DNA of 64,000 nt from Caproicibacterium sp. BJN0003 (lineage in GTDB: Bacteria; Bacillota; Clostridia; Oscillospirales; Acutalibacteraceae): the NCBI RefSeq assembly GCF_026314295.1, contig NZ_CP111108.1:2108001-2172000 (forward strand), given 5' to 3'. This document shows, piece after piece, positions 26,293 through 35,254 of the stretch. The notes beneath the pieces are model-generated. The model made no database searches. It worked only from the letters and a program-made list of their open reading frames with translations, and had not been told where the DNA came from. Position numbers and translations under genes: made by a program. The first letter of the stretch is position 1; each line of letters opens with the position of its first letter.

Positions 26293-27840
26293 CTATCCGA
26301 TAAACTCCGTTACAGATTTCAACTGCATGAAATTCTGCAGATAATCTTTTGTTCCTGTCTTTGCATCGGTACCAGACATATTAAAACCACCAAATGGATT
26401 CTGCTGTACAACGGCAGCTGTGCATTTCCGGTTGAAATAAAGGTTTCCAACATCAAACTTTTCTGCCGCTTCCTCAAGGTGTTCCTTATTTTTTGAATAC
26501 ACAGCGCCCGTCAGCCCATACATGGTTCCATTTGCGACCTGCATTGCTTCTTCGTAATTCGATACTTTAATGACAGCCAGAACTGGCCCGAAGATTTCTT
26601 CCTGCGCAATCCGATCAGTCGGTTTAATATCTTTGATAATAGTTGGCTGAATATAAAAGCCTTCGCGGTCATCATATGTACCGCCACAAACTAGCTTGCC
26701 TTCCTTTTTTCCGATCTCGATATACTTGACAATCCCGTTGTATGCTTTCTGACTGATGACCGGCCCCATCGGCATATTTTCACATCCGGGTCCCTGCTGA
26801 AGCTCGCTGGTCTTCTCCACCAATTTTTGCACCAGTTTGTCATAAACTTTGTCCAGCACAATCGCACGCGAACATGCGGAGCACTTTTGTCCCTGGAAAG
26901 AAAATGCTGAATTGACAATTCCCTCGGCGGCTTGATCCAGATCTGCTGAATCATCGACAATAATTCCATTCTTGCCGCCCATCTCTGCAATAACGCGCTT
27001 AATCCAGATTTGTCCTTCACTCATTTCCGCGGCCATTTGGTTAATATGCAATCCAACTTCCTTGGAGCCTGTAAAATCGATAAACCGGGTTTTCGGATGC
27101 TTCACAAGAGCTTCACCCAAAACAGAACCGGAGCCCGGCAGGAAATTGACAACCCCATTGGGAAGCCCGCTGTCCTGAAGAATTCTCATAAACTGATAGG
27201 CTACAATCGGCGTATCGCTCGCAGGTTTCATTGTAATCGTATTTCCGGTGATAATCGCGCCGCCGACCATTCCAACCATCAACGAGAACGGGAAATTCCA
27301 TGGGGTCACTGCAACACCTGCACCAATTGGAATATACTTACAAACACGCTTTTCATCGCTGCTTTGCAGCACATCGAGACCTTTGTCAAGTTCCAAAATA
27401 GATTTGATATCAGCATTAAGAAAGTCAATCGCCTCACAGACTTCGCCGTCTGCTTCGCCCCAATTTTTGCCGCTCTCTTCAATCATCCATGCGTTAATTT
27501 CCATGCGGCGCTCCTGGAACAGCTTTATAATTTTCTGAACATAAGAAACACGCTGCTCCACAGAGGTATATTTCCAAGTTTCAAAAGCTTTCACTGCACT
27601 TTCAACCGCCTGATTGGCATGTTCCGTAGTTCCCTTTGCTGCATACCCAATCACTTCCGCTTTTTTGGAAGGATTGATGGAAGTGATGACATCGTCTGTA
27701 AAGATTTCTTTTCCATTAATAATCAGAGGGCAGCGAATCCCCTCCTGCGATTTGACTTTTTTCAGGGCGTTTTCCATTGCAGCCTTATTTTCAGGCAATG
27801 CAAAATCTTTTTCCACTTCATTGACAAATGTGAACTTCAT
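26293..27840 (-). CDS. rocA: L-glutamate gamma-semialdehyde (1-pyrroline-5-carboxylate) dehydrogenase
   Basis: Oxidises P5C/glutamate semialdehyde to glutamate with NAD(P). 515 residues, exactly the RocA/PutC length, from ATG 27840 eight bases after AAGGAG. Catalytic Cys320 in FQGQKCSACSR and Glu286 in VIAEMGGKN; TPWNFPFS and the substrate-anchoring C-terminal NPFGGFNMSGTDAKTG are typical of P5CDH rather than of general aldehyde dehydrogenases. Lies between the peptidase genes and hypED. Confidence 0.94.
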   Translation of the reverse strand: MKFTFVNEVEKDFALPENKAAMENALKKVKSQEGIRCPLIINGKEIFTDDVITSINPSKKAEVIGYAAKGTTEHANQAVESAVKAFETWKYTSVEQRVSYVQKIIKLFQERRMEINAWMIEESGKNWGEADGEVCEAIDFLNADIKSILELDKGLDVLQSSDEKRVCKYIPIGAGVAVTPWNFPFSLMVGMVGGAIITGNTITMKPASDTPIVAYQFMRILQDSGLPNGVVNFLPGSGSVLGEALVKHPKTRFIDFTGSKEVGLHINQMAAEMSEGQIWIKRVIAEMGGKNGIIVDDSADLDQAAEGIVNSAFSFQGQKCSACSRAIVLDKVYDKLVQKLVEKTSELQQGPGCENMPMGPVISQKAYNGIVKYIEIGKKEGKLVCGGTYDDREGFYIQPTIIKDIKPTDRIAQEEIFGPVLAVIKVSNYEEAMQVANGTMYGLTGAVYSKNKEHLEEAAEKFDVGNLYFNRKCTAAVVQQNPFGGFNMSGTDAKTGTKDYLQNFMQLKSVTEFIG

Positions 27841-28217
27841 TAAAAACACTCCTTCTCTAGATGATCGTTAATTGTACATTCATAAAGGTAATTGAAAGAG
27901 ATCACAATAATTTCATTAAAATGAATTTATTATCATCAAATTTCACATTCATTATAATATAGTATGTTAAGAGATGCAATATGTGAAAAAATATTTTTTT
28001 GCTTTTTTCTATTTAATTTTACGAAAATATTTTTATAATGGGTTTCCATTAAAATATGTTTCCGTTTCCAGCTTTCGCTTTTCCACGCACCGCATCACTT
28101 CTAATATTAAAGAGCCACGAAACGGTTCTGTTTCGGGGCTCTTTATTTCTTTATACCGGCTTTAGGGAAGCGTTGCTTCCTTCAACAAGTACAAGTCAAA
28201 CCGCCATAGATTAAAAA
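27841..28217. other. 377-base intergenic region between pepQ and rocA
   Basis: No gene seen. Contains the terminator at 28109-28144, a TTCATT-AA-AATGAA dyad at 27912-27925 and A/T-rich sequence, so rocA probably has its own promoter here. The strongest minus-strand promoter match is not clear. Confidence 0.5.
28109..28144 (-). terminator. Terminator after the Xaa-Pro peptidase gene
   Basis: AAAGAGCC.CGAAAC / GTTTCG.GGCTCTTT stem with a short loop and T-rich flank. Confidence 0.7.
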
Positions 28218-29282
28218 CTACAGCTCGATCAACTCATGTGTTGTACTAATCATGTTCTCATAGCCGTCTTTAGTAATCAAAATCTGATCTTCAATGCGAA
28301 CGCCGCCCCAGTTTGGAATATAAATTCCCGGTTCAATCGTCCGGACGTTTCCTTCCTCAAGCACTGTTTCATAATTTGGACCCATAAATGGCATCTCATG
28401 AACAAAAAGGCCAACTCCATGGCCGATTCCAGTGTAATGATAAGGCAGGTATTCAGTGTTTTCGATGGCACGAATGGAAGCCTTGTATACATCCTTGACA
28501 GGAACCCCGGCTTTCATCTCTGCGAGCGCATCTTCTACCATCCGTTTTTCCAAAGCGTACACTTCACGCTGCTTGGCGTCTGGCTTTCCAACAATTACAG
28601 TTCTTGTCATGTCGGACATATAGCCCTTATATTGACAGCCAAAATCCATCAAAACAAAGTCACCGTATTCCACAGCCTTTTCTGACGGAATTCCATGCAG
28701 CAAAGAAGTTCTTGCGCCGGAAATTAGGATGTTTCCATAAGGCTGTGTGTCGGCACCTTCCAACACCATGTACAGTGAAAGTTTAGCAGCCAATTCCTTT
28801 TCCGTGACTCCGACACGGATGTCTTTGAGCAGGCGTTCAAATACACGGCACGAAATGTCACAGGCAACACGCTGATACTGAATCTCCTGAGGAGTTTTAA
28901 TTGAGCGCATTTTTTCTACTACATCAGTTGTAGGAACCAGCTCCGTCTTAACTACCTTGCTGAATTCCAGATACTGCCCGTAATTGAGGCCGTCTGCTTC
29001 GAATCCAATGTGTTTCAGCCCATGCTTTTCACTTAAAAACTCCACTGCATCGCCTAGTGACTTGCCTGGCTTACGCCAAACATAAATTTCAAAATTGGGG
29101 CATTCTATGCTGGCTTGTTCGGTATAGCGCAGATCGGTCAAAAAATATTGTTTCTCTTTTGTGATAAATAAGTAGGAATCCGCTCCTGTAAACTCGCTAA
29201 TATAGCGAACATTTTCCCTTTTTGCAAAGAAAAATCCGTCCAGCCCATTCTTTTCCATGTACGCAAGCAGCTTTTCGACCAT
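28218..29282 (-). CDS. Xaa-Pro peptidase (M24B family, PepQ/YqhT-like)
   Basis: Cleaves X-Pro bonds in dipeptides or at peptide N termini. 354 residues: creatinase-like N-terminal domain to about 125, then the pita-bread fold. Metal ligands are visible in LMDFGC and MSDMTRT (two Asp), GIGHGVGLFVHE (His) and TIEPGIY / VRIEDQ (two Glu). No signal peptide, so it acts on imported peptides. Between the amidohydrolase gene and rocA, in the direction of the POT importer operon. Aminopeptidase P versus prolidase cannot be settled from sequence. Confidence 0.92.
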   Translation of the reverse strand: MVEKLLAYMEKNGLDGFFFAKRENVRYISEFTGADSYLFITKEKQYFLTDLRYTEQASIECPNFEIYVWRKPGKSLGDAVEFLSEKHGLKHIGFEADGLNYGQYLEFSKVVKTELVPTTDVVEKMRSIKTPQEIQYQRVACDISCRVFERLLKDIRVGVTEKELAAKLSLYMVLEGADTQPYGNILISGARTSLLHGIPSEKAVEYGDFVLMDFGCQYKGYMSDMTRTVIVGKPDAKQREVYALEKRMVEDALAEMKAGVPVKDVYKASIRAIENTEYLPYHYTGIGHGVGLFVHEMPFMGPNYETVLEEGNVRTIEPGIYIPNWGGVRIEDQILITKDGYENMISTTHELIEL

Positions 29283-29333
29283 AATTCCAGCTTCCTTTCA
29301 TCTATTATGTATATTGATATCTGCTTTGCAGCT

Positions 29334-30551
29334 TTAGCTGTCTATGCTGGGGTTCTCAACAACCTTTTCTCCTCCAAGGTAAACACTTAAAACATGGCTC
29401 AGAGCGGTAATATCCACAGATGCGTCACCTTTGACAACAAGGACATCCGCTTCAAGGCCTTTCTCAAGCTTTCCGGTAACATTGCTCAGTCCCAAAACCC
29501 GCGCAGGATTGGCAGTTGCCGTCTGGATTGCCTGAAGAGGTGTGATTCCATACTGAACCATATAACCAAGTTCGAGGTCAATCGGCAGTGGAGGAGCACC
29601 GTACAAAACCATGTCGGTGCCGGCAAGAACCGTAATGCCTGTATCATAAAACTTTTTGAAATTATCCCGGTAAGCAAAGGCTGCTGGCTTAAAATAAGCG
29701 ATATCATGCATTGCGCGTGCAGCGATCGGATTATCGGAATTTGATTTGTTTTCTTTCAGCTGACGCTCGCAGAACTCATAGAGATAAGTGTAAGCTGTAA
29801 TGGTTGGCGTCCAAGCCTGGCCGTTTTTCACCATCTGTTCTGCCTGAGCCAACGTCATAAAGGTTCCATGCTCAATGGTATCAAATCCGGCATCAATGCA
29901 CATCTGAATGGCAATAGGAGTACCGGCGTGAACCGCGGTCTTCACATTGCGGCGATGGCATTCGTCAACAGCGGCATTCAATTCCTCCTGCGTAAACTCA
30001 GGCACATCTGTACGGTTGCTGGTAAGGATCTTAATCCAATCAGCTCCATCGCGCAGCTGCCGCCGAATCACAGACCGGAGATTCCACGGACCGTCCACTT
30101 CTTCCTCGCCGTCTTCATGCCCATGCCCTCCCGTCATGCAGATTCCGGAATCCGCATGAATAATGCGGGGAGCTTTTAGATATCCAAGCTGTGATGCCAT
30201 GCGCAGACGTTTTAAAAGGCCATGGGGAGCCGCACCAAGATCACGGACCGTGGTAACTCCTTTTGAAAGTGCCAATGACGCCTGTTTTTGAGCATAATAG
30301 GCAATGAGAAAATCATCATATTCTTGTTGATTCGGCTGGCTGAAATAGTATCCCATGTGCTCATGCATGTCGAACAAGCCCGGCAAAATGGTCGCTTCAC
30401 CGTAATCAATCACTTTCTCCCCGGGATTCTGCTCTTTCACCTGGGATGCGGGTCCCATGTCACAGATTTTTCCGTTTTGAATCTTGATTGCCGCATTCTG
30501 AAGCGAAGTTTTTCCATCGCCAGTAACCAAATGTTTAGCCTGAATAATCAT
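29334..30551 (-). CDS. Amidohydrolase-family metal-dependent hydrolase, probable Xaa-Pro (imido)dipeptidase
   Basis: 405 residues of the imidazolonepropionase-like amidohydrolase group, whose characterised members include Xaa-Pro/Xaa-Lys dipeptidases. Metal ligands: HEH in FDMHEHMGYYF, the lysine of ADWIKILTSN as likely carbamylated bridge, His in AVHAGTP and IEHGT, Asp in LAGTDM. Cytoplasmic. TAAGGAGG precedes the ATG. Being between the POT importer and a second, unrelated Xaa-Pro peptidase makes a role in proline/hydroxyproline dipeptides likely; other N-acyl amino acids are possible. Confidence 0.85.
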   Translation of the reverse strand: MIIQAKHLVTGDGKTSLQNAAIKIQNGKICDMGPASQVKEQNPGEKVIDYGEATILPGLFDMHEHMGYYFSQPNQQEYDDFLIAYYAQKQASLALSKGVTTVRDLGAAPHGLLKRLRMASQLGYLKAPRIIHADSGICMTGGHGHEDGEEEVDGPWNLRSVIRRQLRDGADWIKILTSNRTDVPEFTQEELNAAVDECHRRNVKTAVHAGTPIAIQMCIDAGFDTIEHGTFMTLAQAEQMVKNGQAWTPTITAYTYLYEFCERQLKENKSNSDNPIAARAMHDIAYFKPAAFAYRDNFKKFYDTGITVLAGTDMVLYGAPPLPIDLELGYMVQYGITPLQAIQTATANPARVLGLSNVTGKLEKGLEADVLVVKGDASVDITALSHVLSVYLGGEKVVENPSIDS

Positions 30552-30630
30552 GATAAAACCTCCTTACGAAATTAAATGTAAATAGTTTTTATCTTTACAG
30601 CTTCATTAAGCTTTTAGCTTTTTAAAAGTC

Positions 30631-32154
30631 TCATCCAGCCTGAACGTTATCAATTGGCTCTTCTTTTGTCTCAATGATCTTCTGCATTTTCTTATGGAAG
30701 ATCCACAGCGAAATTCCCAACAGAGCAGTAACTCCTCCGATAATGGCAAAATACTGTGCCTCATGTCCTGGCGTATAAAAGTTTACAGCGAGAGAACTCA
30801 ACCCAGCTCCCGTAGACTGACCCAGTTTCCAAACCGTTACCATCTGCGCAGTGAAAGCGGTAGGAGCTAAAAGGGTAGCAGTTGAAAAGCCGACTGGTGA
30901 CGTCATCGCTTCGCCCCAGATATTGAGTACATAGAACATAATCAGCCAAAGCGGGCTCACTTTCACATTTGCAGGGAAAAGTGTATAAGGAATCACCATA
31001 AACAGAGCGCTCGCCCCATAAAAAACAGTACCGACTCCAAATTTCAATGTTGTAGACGGTTGACGGCTACCCATCTTAGTCCACAGCCAGCTCACGACAC
31101 TGCCGAAAATGACGGCGAGAACTGCAGGAACTGTTTGGAACGAAGCCGGTGTCATCGTCCATGGGCCAAGCTGGAGGTTAACTCTCTGGTCTGCGTAGAT
31201 TGCCAAGATGCTGGTCGACTGAAACCAAACCATCATATTGAAACAGTTACAGGCAAACAGCCACAGAAACGGCCATAGTCTTTTGGCCTCAACACGTGTT
31301 GTTTTCTTACTGGTCATAATAATGGCGATATAAGCCAACGGAATAAAGATGCTGACTGTGCTTACTACATTGCAGAATACTTTTACGGAAACAGCACCTG
31401 TCGCAAACAGAGTTATAATGGTTCCGAAAAGGACAACCAGAGTAATAAAAAATTGAAGCAGAAGCTTTTTCTTTTTGTTGGCGGGAGCAGGGTCATCGGG
31501 TTTGGTTCCGACATCTCCAAATAATTTATCAGAGGTCAAAAGGTAAATTACAAGGCCAACGCCCTGAAGGATTCCTGCAAACAAAAAGCCTACGTTGTAG
31601 TTAAAGAGCATTGCCAGCGCGCCAGTAATCATTGGTGCTATCGCTCCGACATTATTCATAATGTACATGATACTGAATCCACTGTCACGCCGGGTATCCG
31701 TTTTTCCATACAGCTTGCCAGCCAAAGCATACAAGCTGCTGCCCATGCTCATGGAAGCAATCAGCAGAACCAGCTGACTGATCAGATACAAAGTCTTCCC
31801 GCCAGCCGGAATCGCTAGAAGCAGATAACCAATTGTTTTAATCGAATAACCGACCAGCATGGAACGCCGTATCCCAAGGAAACGGTCTGCAACGAACCCT
31901 CCGATAATTCCTGCCATGCATGCCAGCGAATTGTAAACATTTAAAAGCTGTGCCGCTTCATTCTGAGAAAAGCCTAGCCCCCCTTGAGAAACAGAGGTGT
32001 ACAAATAATAAATTAAAATTGCGGTCATCCCGTAGTTGCCGAAAGCCTCCGACAGCGCCATAAACGAAGTCGTAAACATTCCTTTGGGATGCCCTAAAAA
32101 TCTTTTGTCGTGGGCAAAATCTGGTGTGGTCAATGCTTTGCTTTGTCTTTCCAT
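30631..32154 (-). CDS. POT/PTR2-family proton-dependent peptide transporter
   Basis: 507 residues with 12-14 predicted membrane segments. FGNYGMTAILIYYLY in TM1 and the GGFVADRFLGIRRSM loop are family signatures. The usual ExxERFxYYG motif of TM1 reads LSEAFGNYG here, so the proton-coupling Glu and Arg pattern is altered. AAAGGAGA precedes the ATG. Promoter-proximal gene of the leftward peptide operon; imports di/tripeptides for the two peptidases that follow. Confidence 0.9.
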   Translation of the reverse strand: MERQSKALTTPDFAHDKRFLGHPKGMFTTSFMALSEAFGNYGMTAILIYYLYTSVSQGGLGFSQNEAAQLLNVYNSLACMAGIIGGFVADRFLGIRRSMLVGYSIKTIGYLLLAIPAGGKTLYLISQLVLLIASMSMGSSLYALAGKLYGKTDTRRDSGFSIMYIMNNVGAIAPMITGALAMLFNYNVGFLFAGILQGVGLVIYLLTSDKLFGDVGTKPDDPAPANKKKKLLLQFFITLVVLFGTIITLFATGAVSVKVFCNVVSTVSIFIPLAYIAIIMTSKKTTRVEAKRLWPFLWLFACNCFNMMVWFQSTSILAIYADQRVNLQLGPWTMTPASFQTVPAVLAVIFGSVVSWLWTKMGSRQPSTTLKFGVGTVFYGASALFMVIPYTLFPANVKVSPLWLIMFYVLNIWGEAMTSPVGFSTATLLAPTAFTAQMVTVWKLGQSTGAGLSSLAVNFYTPGHEAQYFAIIGGVTALLGISLWIFHKKMQKIIETKEEPIDNVQAG

Positions 32155-32251
32155 GATTGGTCTCCTTTCAAATACGGATTCCTGAAATGAACTGGCGCTT
32201 CAAAATCTGCCTTTGCTCCTCCTTCCCCCTAATTTTCTTTGTTTTTGTTTT

Positions 32252-32324
32252 ACTAAAATAAATTTCATAAATATAAAATTTTGGAACTTACAAATCCAAA
32301 GATACTCCTTCGATTTATTTTAGT
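32252..32324. repeat. Perfect 12-bp inverted repeat bracketing the POT promoter
   Basis: ACTAAAATAAAT at 32252-32263 and its exact complement ATTTATTTTAGT at 32313-32324, centres 61 bases apart. One arm lies beyond the -35, the other just downstream of the -10 of the predicted leftward promoter. Candidate paired operator. Confidence 0.55.
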
Positions 32325-32619
32325 CAATCTTCAATATCAACAAATTTATTTGGTCTTTTTATACACATTCATCAGCAGTACTTCTTTTGATTTTTGTTTA
32401 AGTTGAAGCTGCTTATTCTGTTCTAAAAGTATGCCAATAAAGTTAATTTTATATCGTTATTTTAAAAATCAAAATAATTAAATCAAAATTAACAATAAAT
32501 AATAAATTTTATTAGTCAAATATAATAAATAAATTTTAATAAATAAATTTTAAAAATTGTGTCTTAAAATTTCAAAATTGAATAAATAACAACCCAATTA
32601 ATTCTCCTGTAAAAAAGGA

Positions 32620-32648
32620 TTGACAAAGCAAAGGCCGCATGATAACAT
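32620..32648 (+). promoter_or_regulatory. Predicted promoter of the ThrE-type genes
   Basis: TTGACA at 32620-32625, 17-base spacer, TAACAT at 32643-32648. About 95 bases of untranslated leader follow. Confidence 0.6.
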
Positions 32649-32750
32649 CTCTGTATGGATTTTTGAAATTCAAATTTGTAAAAAAATTTATTAAATTTTT
32701 TATATATATGAAAATTTCGTTATTATTCGACTGTACCTTTGGAGTAGCAT

Positions 32751-33533
32751 ATGATGGATGAAAAAGAACGGTTTGATCTTGTTATTATGATCGGAGAAAC
32801 CATGGTGGAAAATGGAGGTGAAATCAGCCGTGCCACAGAAGCAATGGAAACTGTAGCCTCTCAGTATGGAGTTCGACAATTTAAAGCATTTGCCATTGCA
32901 AACGGAATTTTCGCTTCTGCTCTATCAAAAAGCGGAACCGATTACAGCTGTAAAATTACCTGCGTTCCCATTCGTCCCATTCGCCTGTCCCTTGTGGATG
33001 CCCTGAACAATCTTTCTCGTAAGATTTCTGAGAATCGCTGTACGCCGGAAGACGCGCGCAAGGCAGTTGATGAAATCCGGAATCGGCATTTCGCAAACGG
33101 ATGGAAAACAATTTTATCGGCAGGATTGGGTAGCTTCTGCTTCTGCTATTTATTTTTGGGCAGTATGGGAGATTGTCTGTCCGCTTTCATTGCAGGGGGC
33201 TTCGCATATGCTTTTATAAAGCGAATAGCACCAAAATTTACGTCCTCCAGTCTGAGTACTCAAATTATTGGCGCGATGATCGCAGCTCTAATTAACTGCG
33301 CGCTGTACTACATAGGACTGGGCAACAATCTCGATCGAATGATTATCGGCTCTATTTTTCCCATGACACCGGGGGTCGCTTTAACAATTTCCATCAGAAA
33401 TTTTTTAGAGAACGACTATTTAACGGGGCTTGTTCGACTTGTCGATGCGTTGATAACAGCCGGATGCCTTGCAGGAGGAGTTGGGCTTGCCATTCAAAGC
33501 TGGAATTTGGTTTTTGGGGGAGCAATATTATGA
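32751..33533 (+). CDS. ThrE-type exporter, large subunit (DUF1212 family)
   Basis: 260 residues: an N-terminal soluble domain (about 1-110) and five hydrophobic segments in the C-terminal half. This is the N-terminal half of the threonine/serine exporter ThrE, split in many Bacillota. ATG at 32751 is six bases after GGAG. Overlaps the small partner by ATGA. Exports small amino acids in characterised relatives; here next to proC, so proline or a related product is conceivable. Confidence 0.88.
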   Translation: MMDEKERFDLVIMIGETMVENGGEISRATEAMETVASQYGVRQFKAFAIANGIFASALSKSGTDYSCKITCVPIRPIRLSLVDALNNLSRKISENRCTPEDARKAVDEIRNRHFANGWKTILSAGLGSFCFCYLFLGSMGDCLSAFIAGGFAYAFIKRIAPKFTSSSLSTQIIGAMIAALINCALYYIGLGNNLDRMIIGSIFPMTPGVALTISIRNFLENDYLTGLVRLVDALITAGCLAGGVGLAIQSWNLVFGGAIL

Positions 33534-33991
33534 CGATGGTGCAAAGTTTACTTCAGATTGTTGCAGCCATCGTTGGGACATCGGCTTTTGCTGTTTTATT
33601 TGAAGTACCCAGAAAACATATTGCTTTTTGTGGATTTACCGGTGGAATTGGCTGGCTAATTTACCTTGCTGCACAAAGTTATTTTCATTCCATTTATGCG
33701 GCTACCCTTCTTGCAGCGATTGGACTGGCTGCCTGTTCCCGTGCTTTTGCAACTTTACGAAAAGCCCCATCCGTTATTTTCCTAATTTGTGGAATTTTTA
33801 CCCTAGTCCCCGGAGCTGGGATTTATTACTTTGCCTACTATATTCTGACGGGGGAAAATACAAAATCAGTTGCAAACGGACTTAGCAGCATCAAAATTAT
33901 GCTTTTAATTGCGTTAGGAATTATTTTGGCTTACTCTTTACCTTATCAATTATTTGGCTGGAAAAAGGAACCCAAAAAAGACGAAAAGTAA
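33530..33991 (+). CDS. ThrE-type exporter, small subunit (DUF3815 family)
   Basis: 153 residues with four or five membrane segments, including CGFTGGIGWLIYLA and the LVPGAGIYYFAYYILTG loop that is characteristic of the ThrE C-terminal half. Starts inside the stop codon of the large-subunit gene, so the two are translationally coupled and should assemble. proC follows after 119 bases without a visible terminator. Confidence 0.88.
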   Translation: MTMVQSLLQIVAAIVGTSAFAVLFEVPRKHIAFCGFTGGIGWLIYLAAQSYFHSIYAATLLAAIGLAACSRAFATLRKAPSVIFLICGIFTLVPGAGIYYFAYYILTGENTKSVANGLSSIKIMLLIALGIILAYSLPYQLFGWKKEPKKDEK

Positions 33992-34110
33992 ACCCTAATG
34001 TAATACTTTTAAAAATGTAAAGAAACAGATTGCCGGCTGACGGAATTAGTTGCTCGGTTCAGACGGATACTCTGATTCAGATATATCAGATACAAAGAAA
34101 GGGTGGTTCG

Positions 34111-34902
34111 ATGAAATTAGGATTTATAGGCTCTGGAAATATGGCGAAAGCAATGATGAGGGGAATTATTAAATCAGGATTATTACCTGCTGATGAAATC
34201 ATGGCCTCAGACCTCTCCGCAGCTAGCTTGGAGGCGACCAAGACATCGCTCAATGTAAACGTAACTAACGATAATTTATCTGTAGCTGCTTGCGATATTG
34301 TTGTTCTATCGGTCAAACCACAGTATTATGCCGATGTTATCCATCAAATAGCGCCCTGTGTTAAGGAAAGCACTCTGATTGTCACCATAGCGCCGGGTAT
34401 GACGATGGAAAAGGTCTGTGGCCTTTTCGGACGCGAAATCAAACTGGTCAGAACAATGCCTAATACTCCTGCCATGGTCGGTGAAGGCATGACCGCCGCC
34501 TGTGCCAATCAAAAAGTAACTCCGGAAGAAATGGATTACGTTTGTTCCCTTCTCAAGGGATTTGGAAAATGTGCGGTTGTCTCCGAAAGCATGATGGATG
34601 CAGTTGTGGCCATAAGCGGAAGTTCGCCAGCCTATGTGGATATTATGATCGAAGCACTGGCAGACGGAGCGGTAATGGAAGGAATGCCCCGCGCACTCGC
34701 TTACCAGTTTGCAGCTCAGGCAGTTTTGGGCAGTGCAAAAATGGTGCTGGAAACAGGGAAACATCCGGCAGAGCTCAAAGATATGGTTTGCTCACCGGCT
34801 GGCACAACGATAGAAGCAGTCAGAGTTCTTGAAGAGAAAGGGTTCCGCAGCAGCTTAATCGAAGCAGTCAGTGCCTGTGTGCAAAAAGCGCGCAGCATGT
34901 AA
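34111..34902 (+). CDS. proC: Pyrroline-5-carboxylate reductase
   Basis: Reduces P5C to proline with NAD(P)H. 263 residues from ATG 34111 (GGGTGG upstream). Dinucleotide fold GFIGSGNMAKAMM at the start, SVKPQ, RTMPNTPAMVGEGMTA, and the family signature around GSSPAYVDIMIEALADG near the C terminus. Same P5C pool as HypD and RocA encoded on the other side of the cluster; whether its role is catabolic or purely biosynthetic cannot be decided here. Confidence 0.95.
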   Translation: MKLGFIGSGNMAKAMMRGIIKSGLLPADEIMASDLSAASLEATKTSLNVNVTNDNLSVAACDIVVLSVKPQYYADVIHQIAPCVKESTLIVTIAPGMTMEKVCGLFGREIKLVRTMPNTPAMVGEGMTAACANQKVTPEEMDYVCSLLKGFGKCAVVSESMMDAVVAISGSSPAYVDIMIEALADGAVMEGMPRALAYQFAAQAVLGSAKMVLETGKHPAELKDMVCSPAGTTIEAVRVLEEKGFRSSLIEAVSACVQKARSM

Positions 34903-35254
34903 TCGTCCACTAGGGAAAAGCGTATTTATTCCCTTTTAATGATATAAGCACTTTTCAAAACAAAATAAGCAATTAACAAAAACAGCTATAACAATACCAA
35001 TAAAAAAGTATTGTTATAGCTGTTTTTTGAATGAATAGTGTCGATTCTAAAAGCCCATTTTAACATTTTATCTATTTGCACGAATCACTCAGTATCCTAT
35101 GTCCTTATTAACCGCGATGACAACGTAAATAAGTTTACATAATTTATACTGCCAAGTCGGTGGTACTTCTACGATGCCAAGGGCGAAGCACGTTCCCTGT
35201 GGCCTTTCAAGGAGATAATATTCCTGGAACCAGTTCCTGCTCAATTTTTATTTT
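34903..35254. other. 352-base intergenic region between proC and the HAD gene
   Basis: Apart from the terminator at 34978-35028 there is no gene. Bases 35150-35240 are richer in G+C than the flanks and translate without stop in one plus frame (WYFYDAKGEARSLWPFKE), which may be a decayed coding fragment. Confidence 0.5.
34978..35028 (+). terminator. Terminator downstream of proC
   Basis: Perfect 20-bp stem (34978-34997 with 35008-35027 region; AAAAACAGCTATAACAATAC against its complement) ending in TTTTTT. Confidence 0.93.

Larger units (their letters stand above)
32155..32750. other. 596-base A/T-rich divergent control region
   Basis: No gene visible. Holds the leftward POT promoter (-35 TTGGAT at 32294-32299 and -10 TTATAT at 32271-32276, minus strand, 17-base spacer), an inverted 12-bp repeat around it, low-complexity AATAAATTTTA copies at about 32480-32560, and a rightward promoter at 32620. 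Confidence 0.6.

Noticed and set aside
26972-27843. Plus-strand frame of 277 residues opposite P5C dehydrogenase
   Set aside because: Shadow of a strongly conserved enzyme gene; Phe/His/Asn-rich with no start signal.
32480-32560. Low-complexity AATAAATTTTA repeats as a replication origin or iteron array
   Set aside because: Irregular, A/T-only, no DnaA boxes or replication genes; best read as an A/T-rich promoter spacer.
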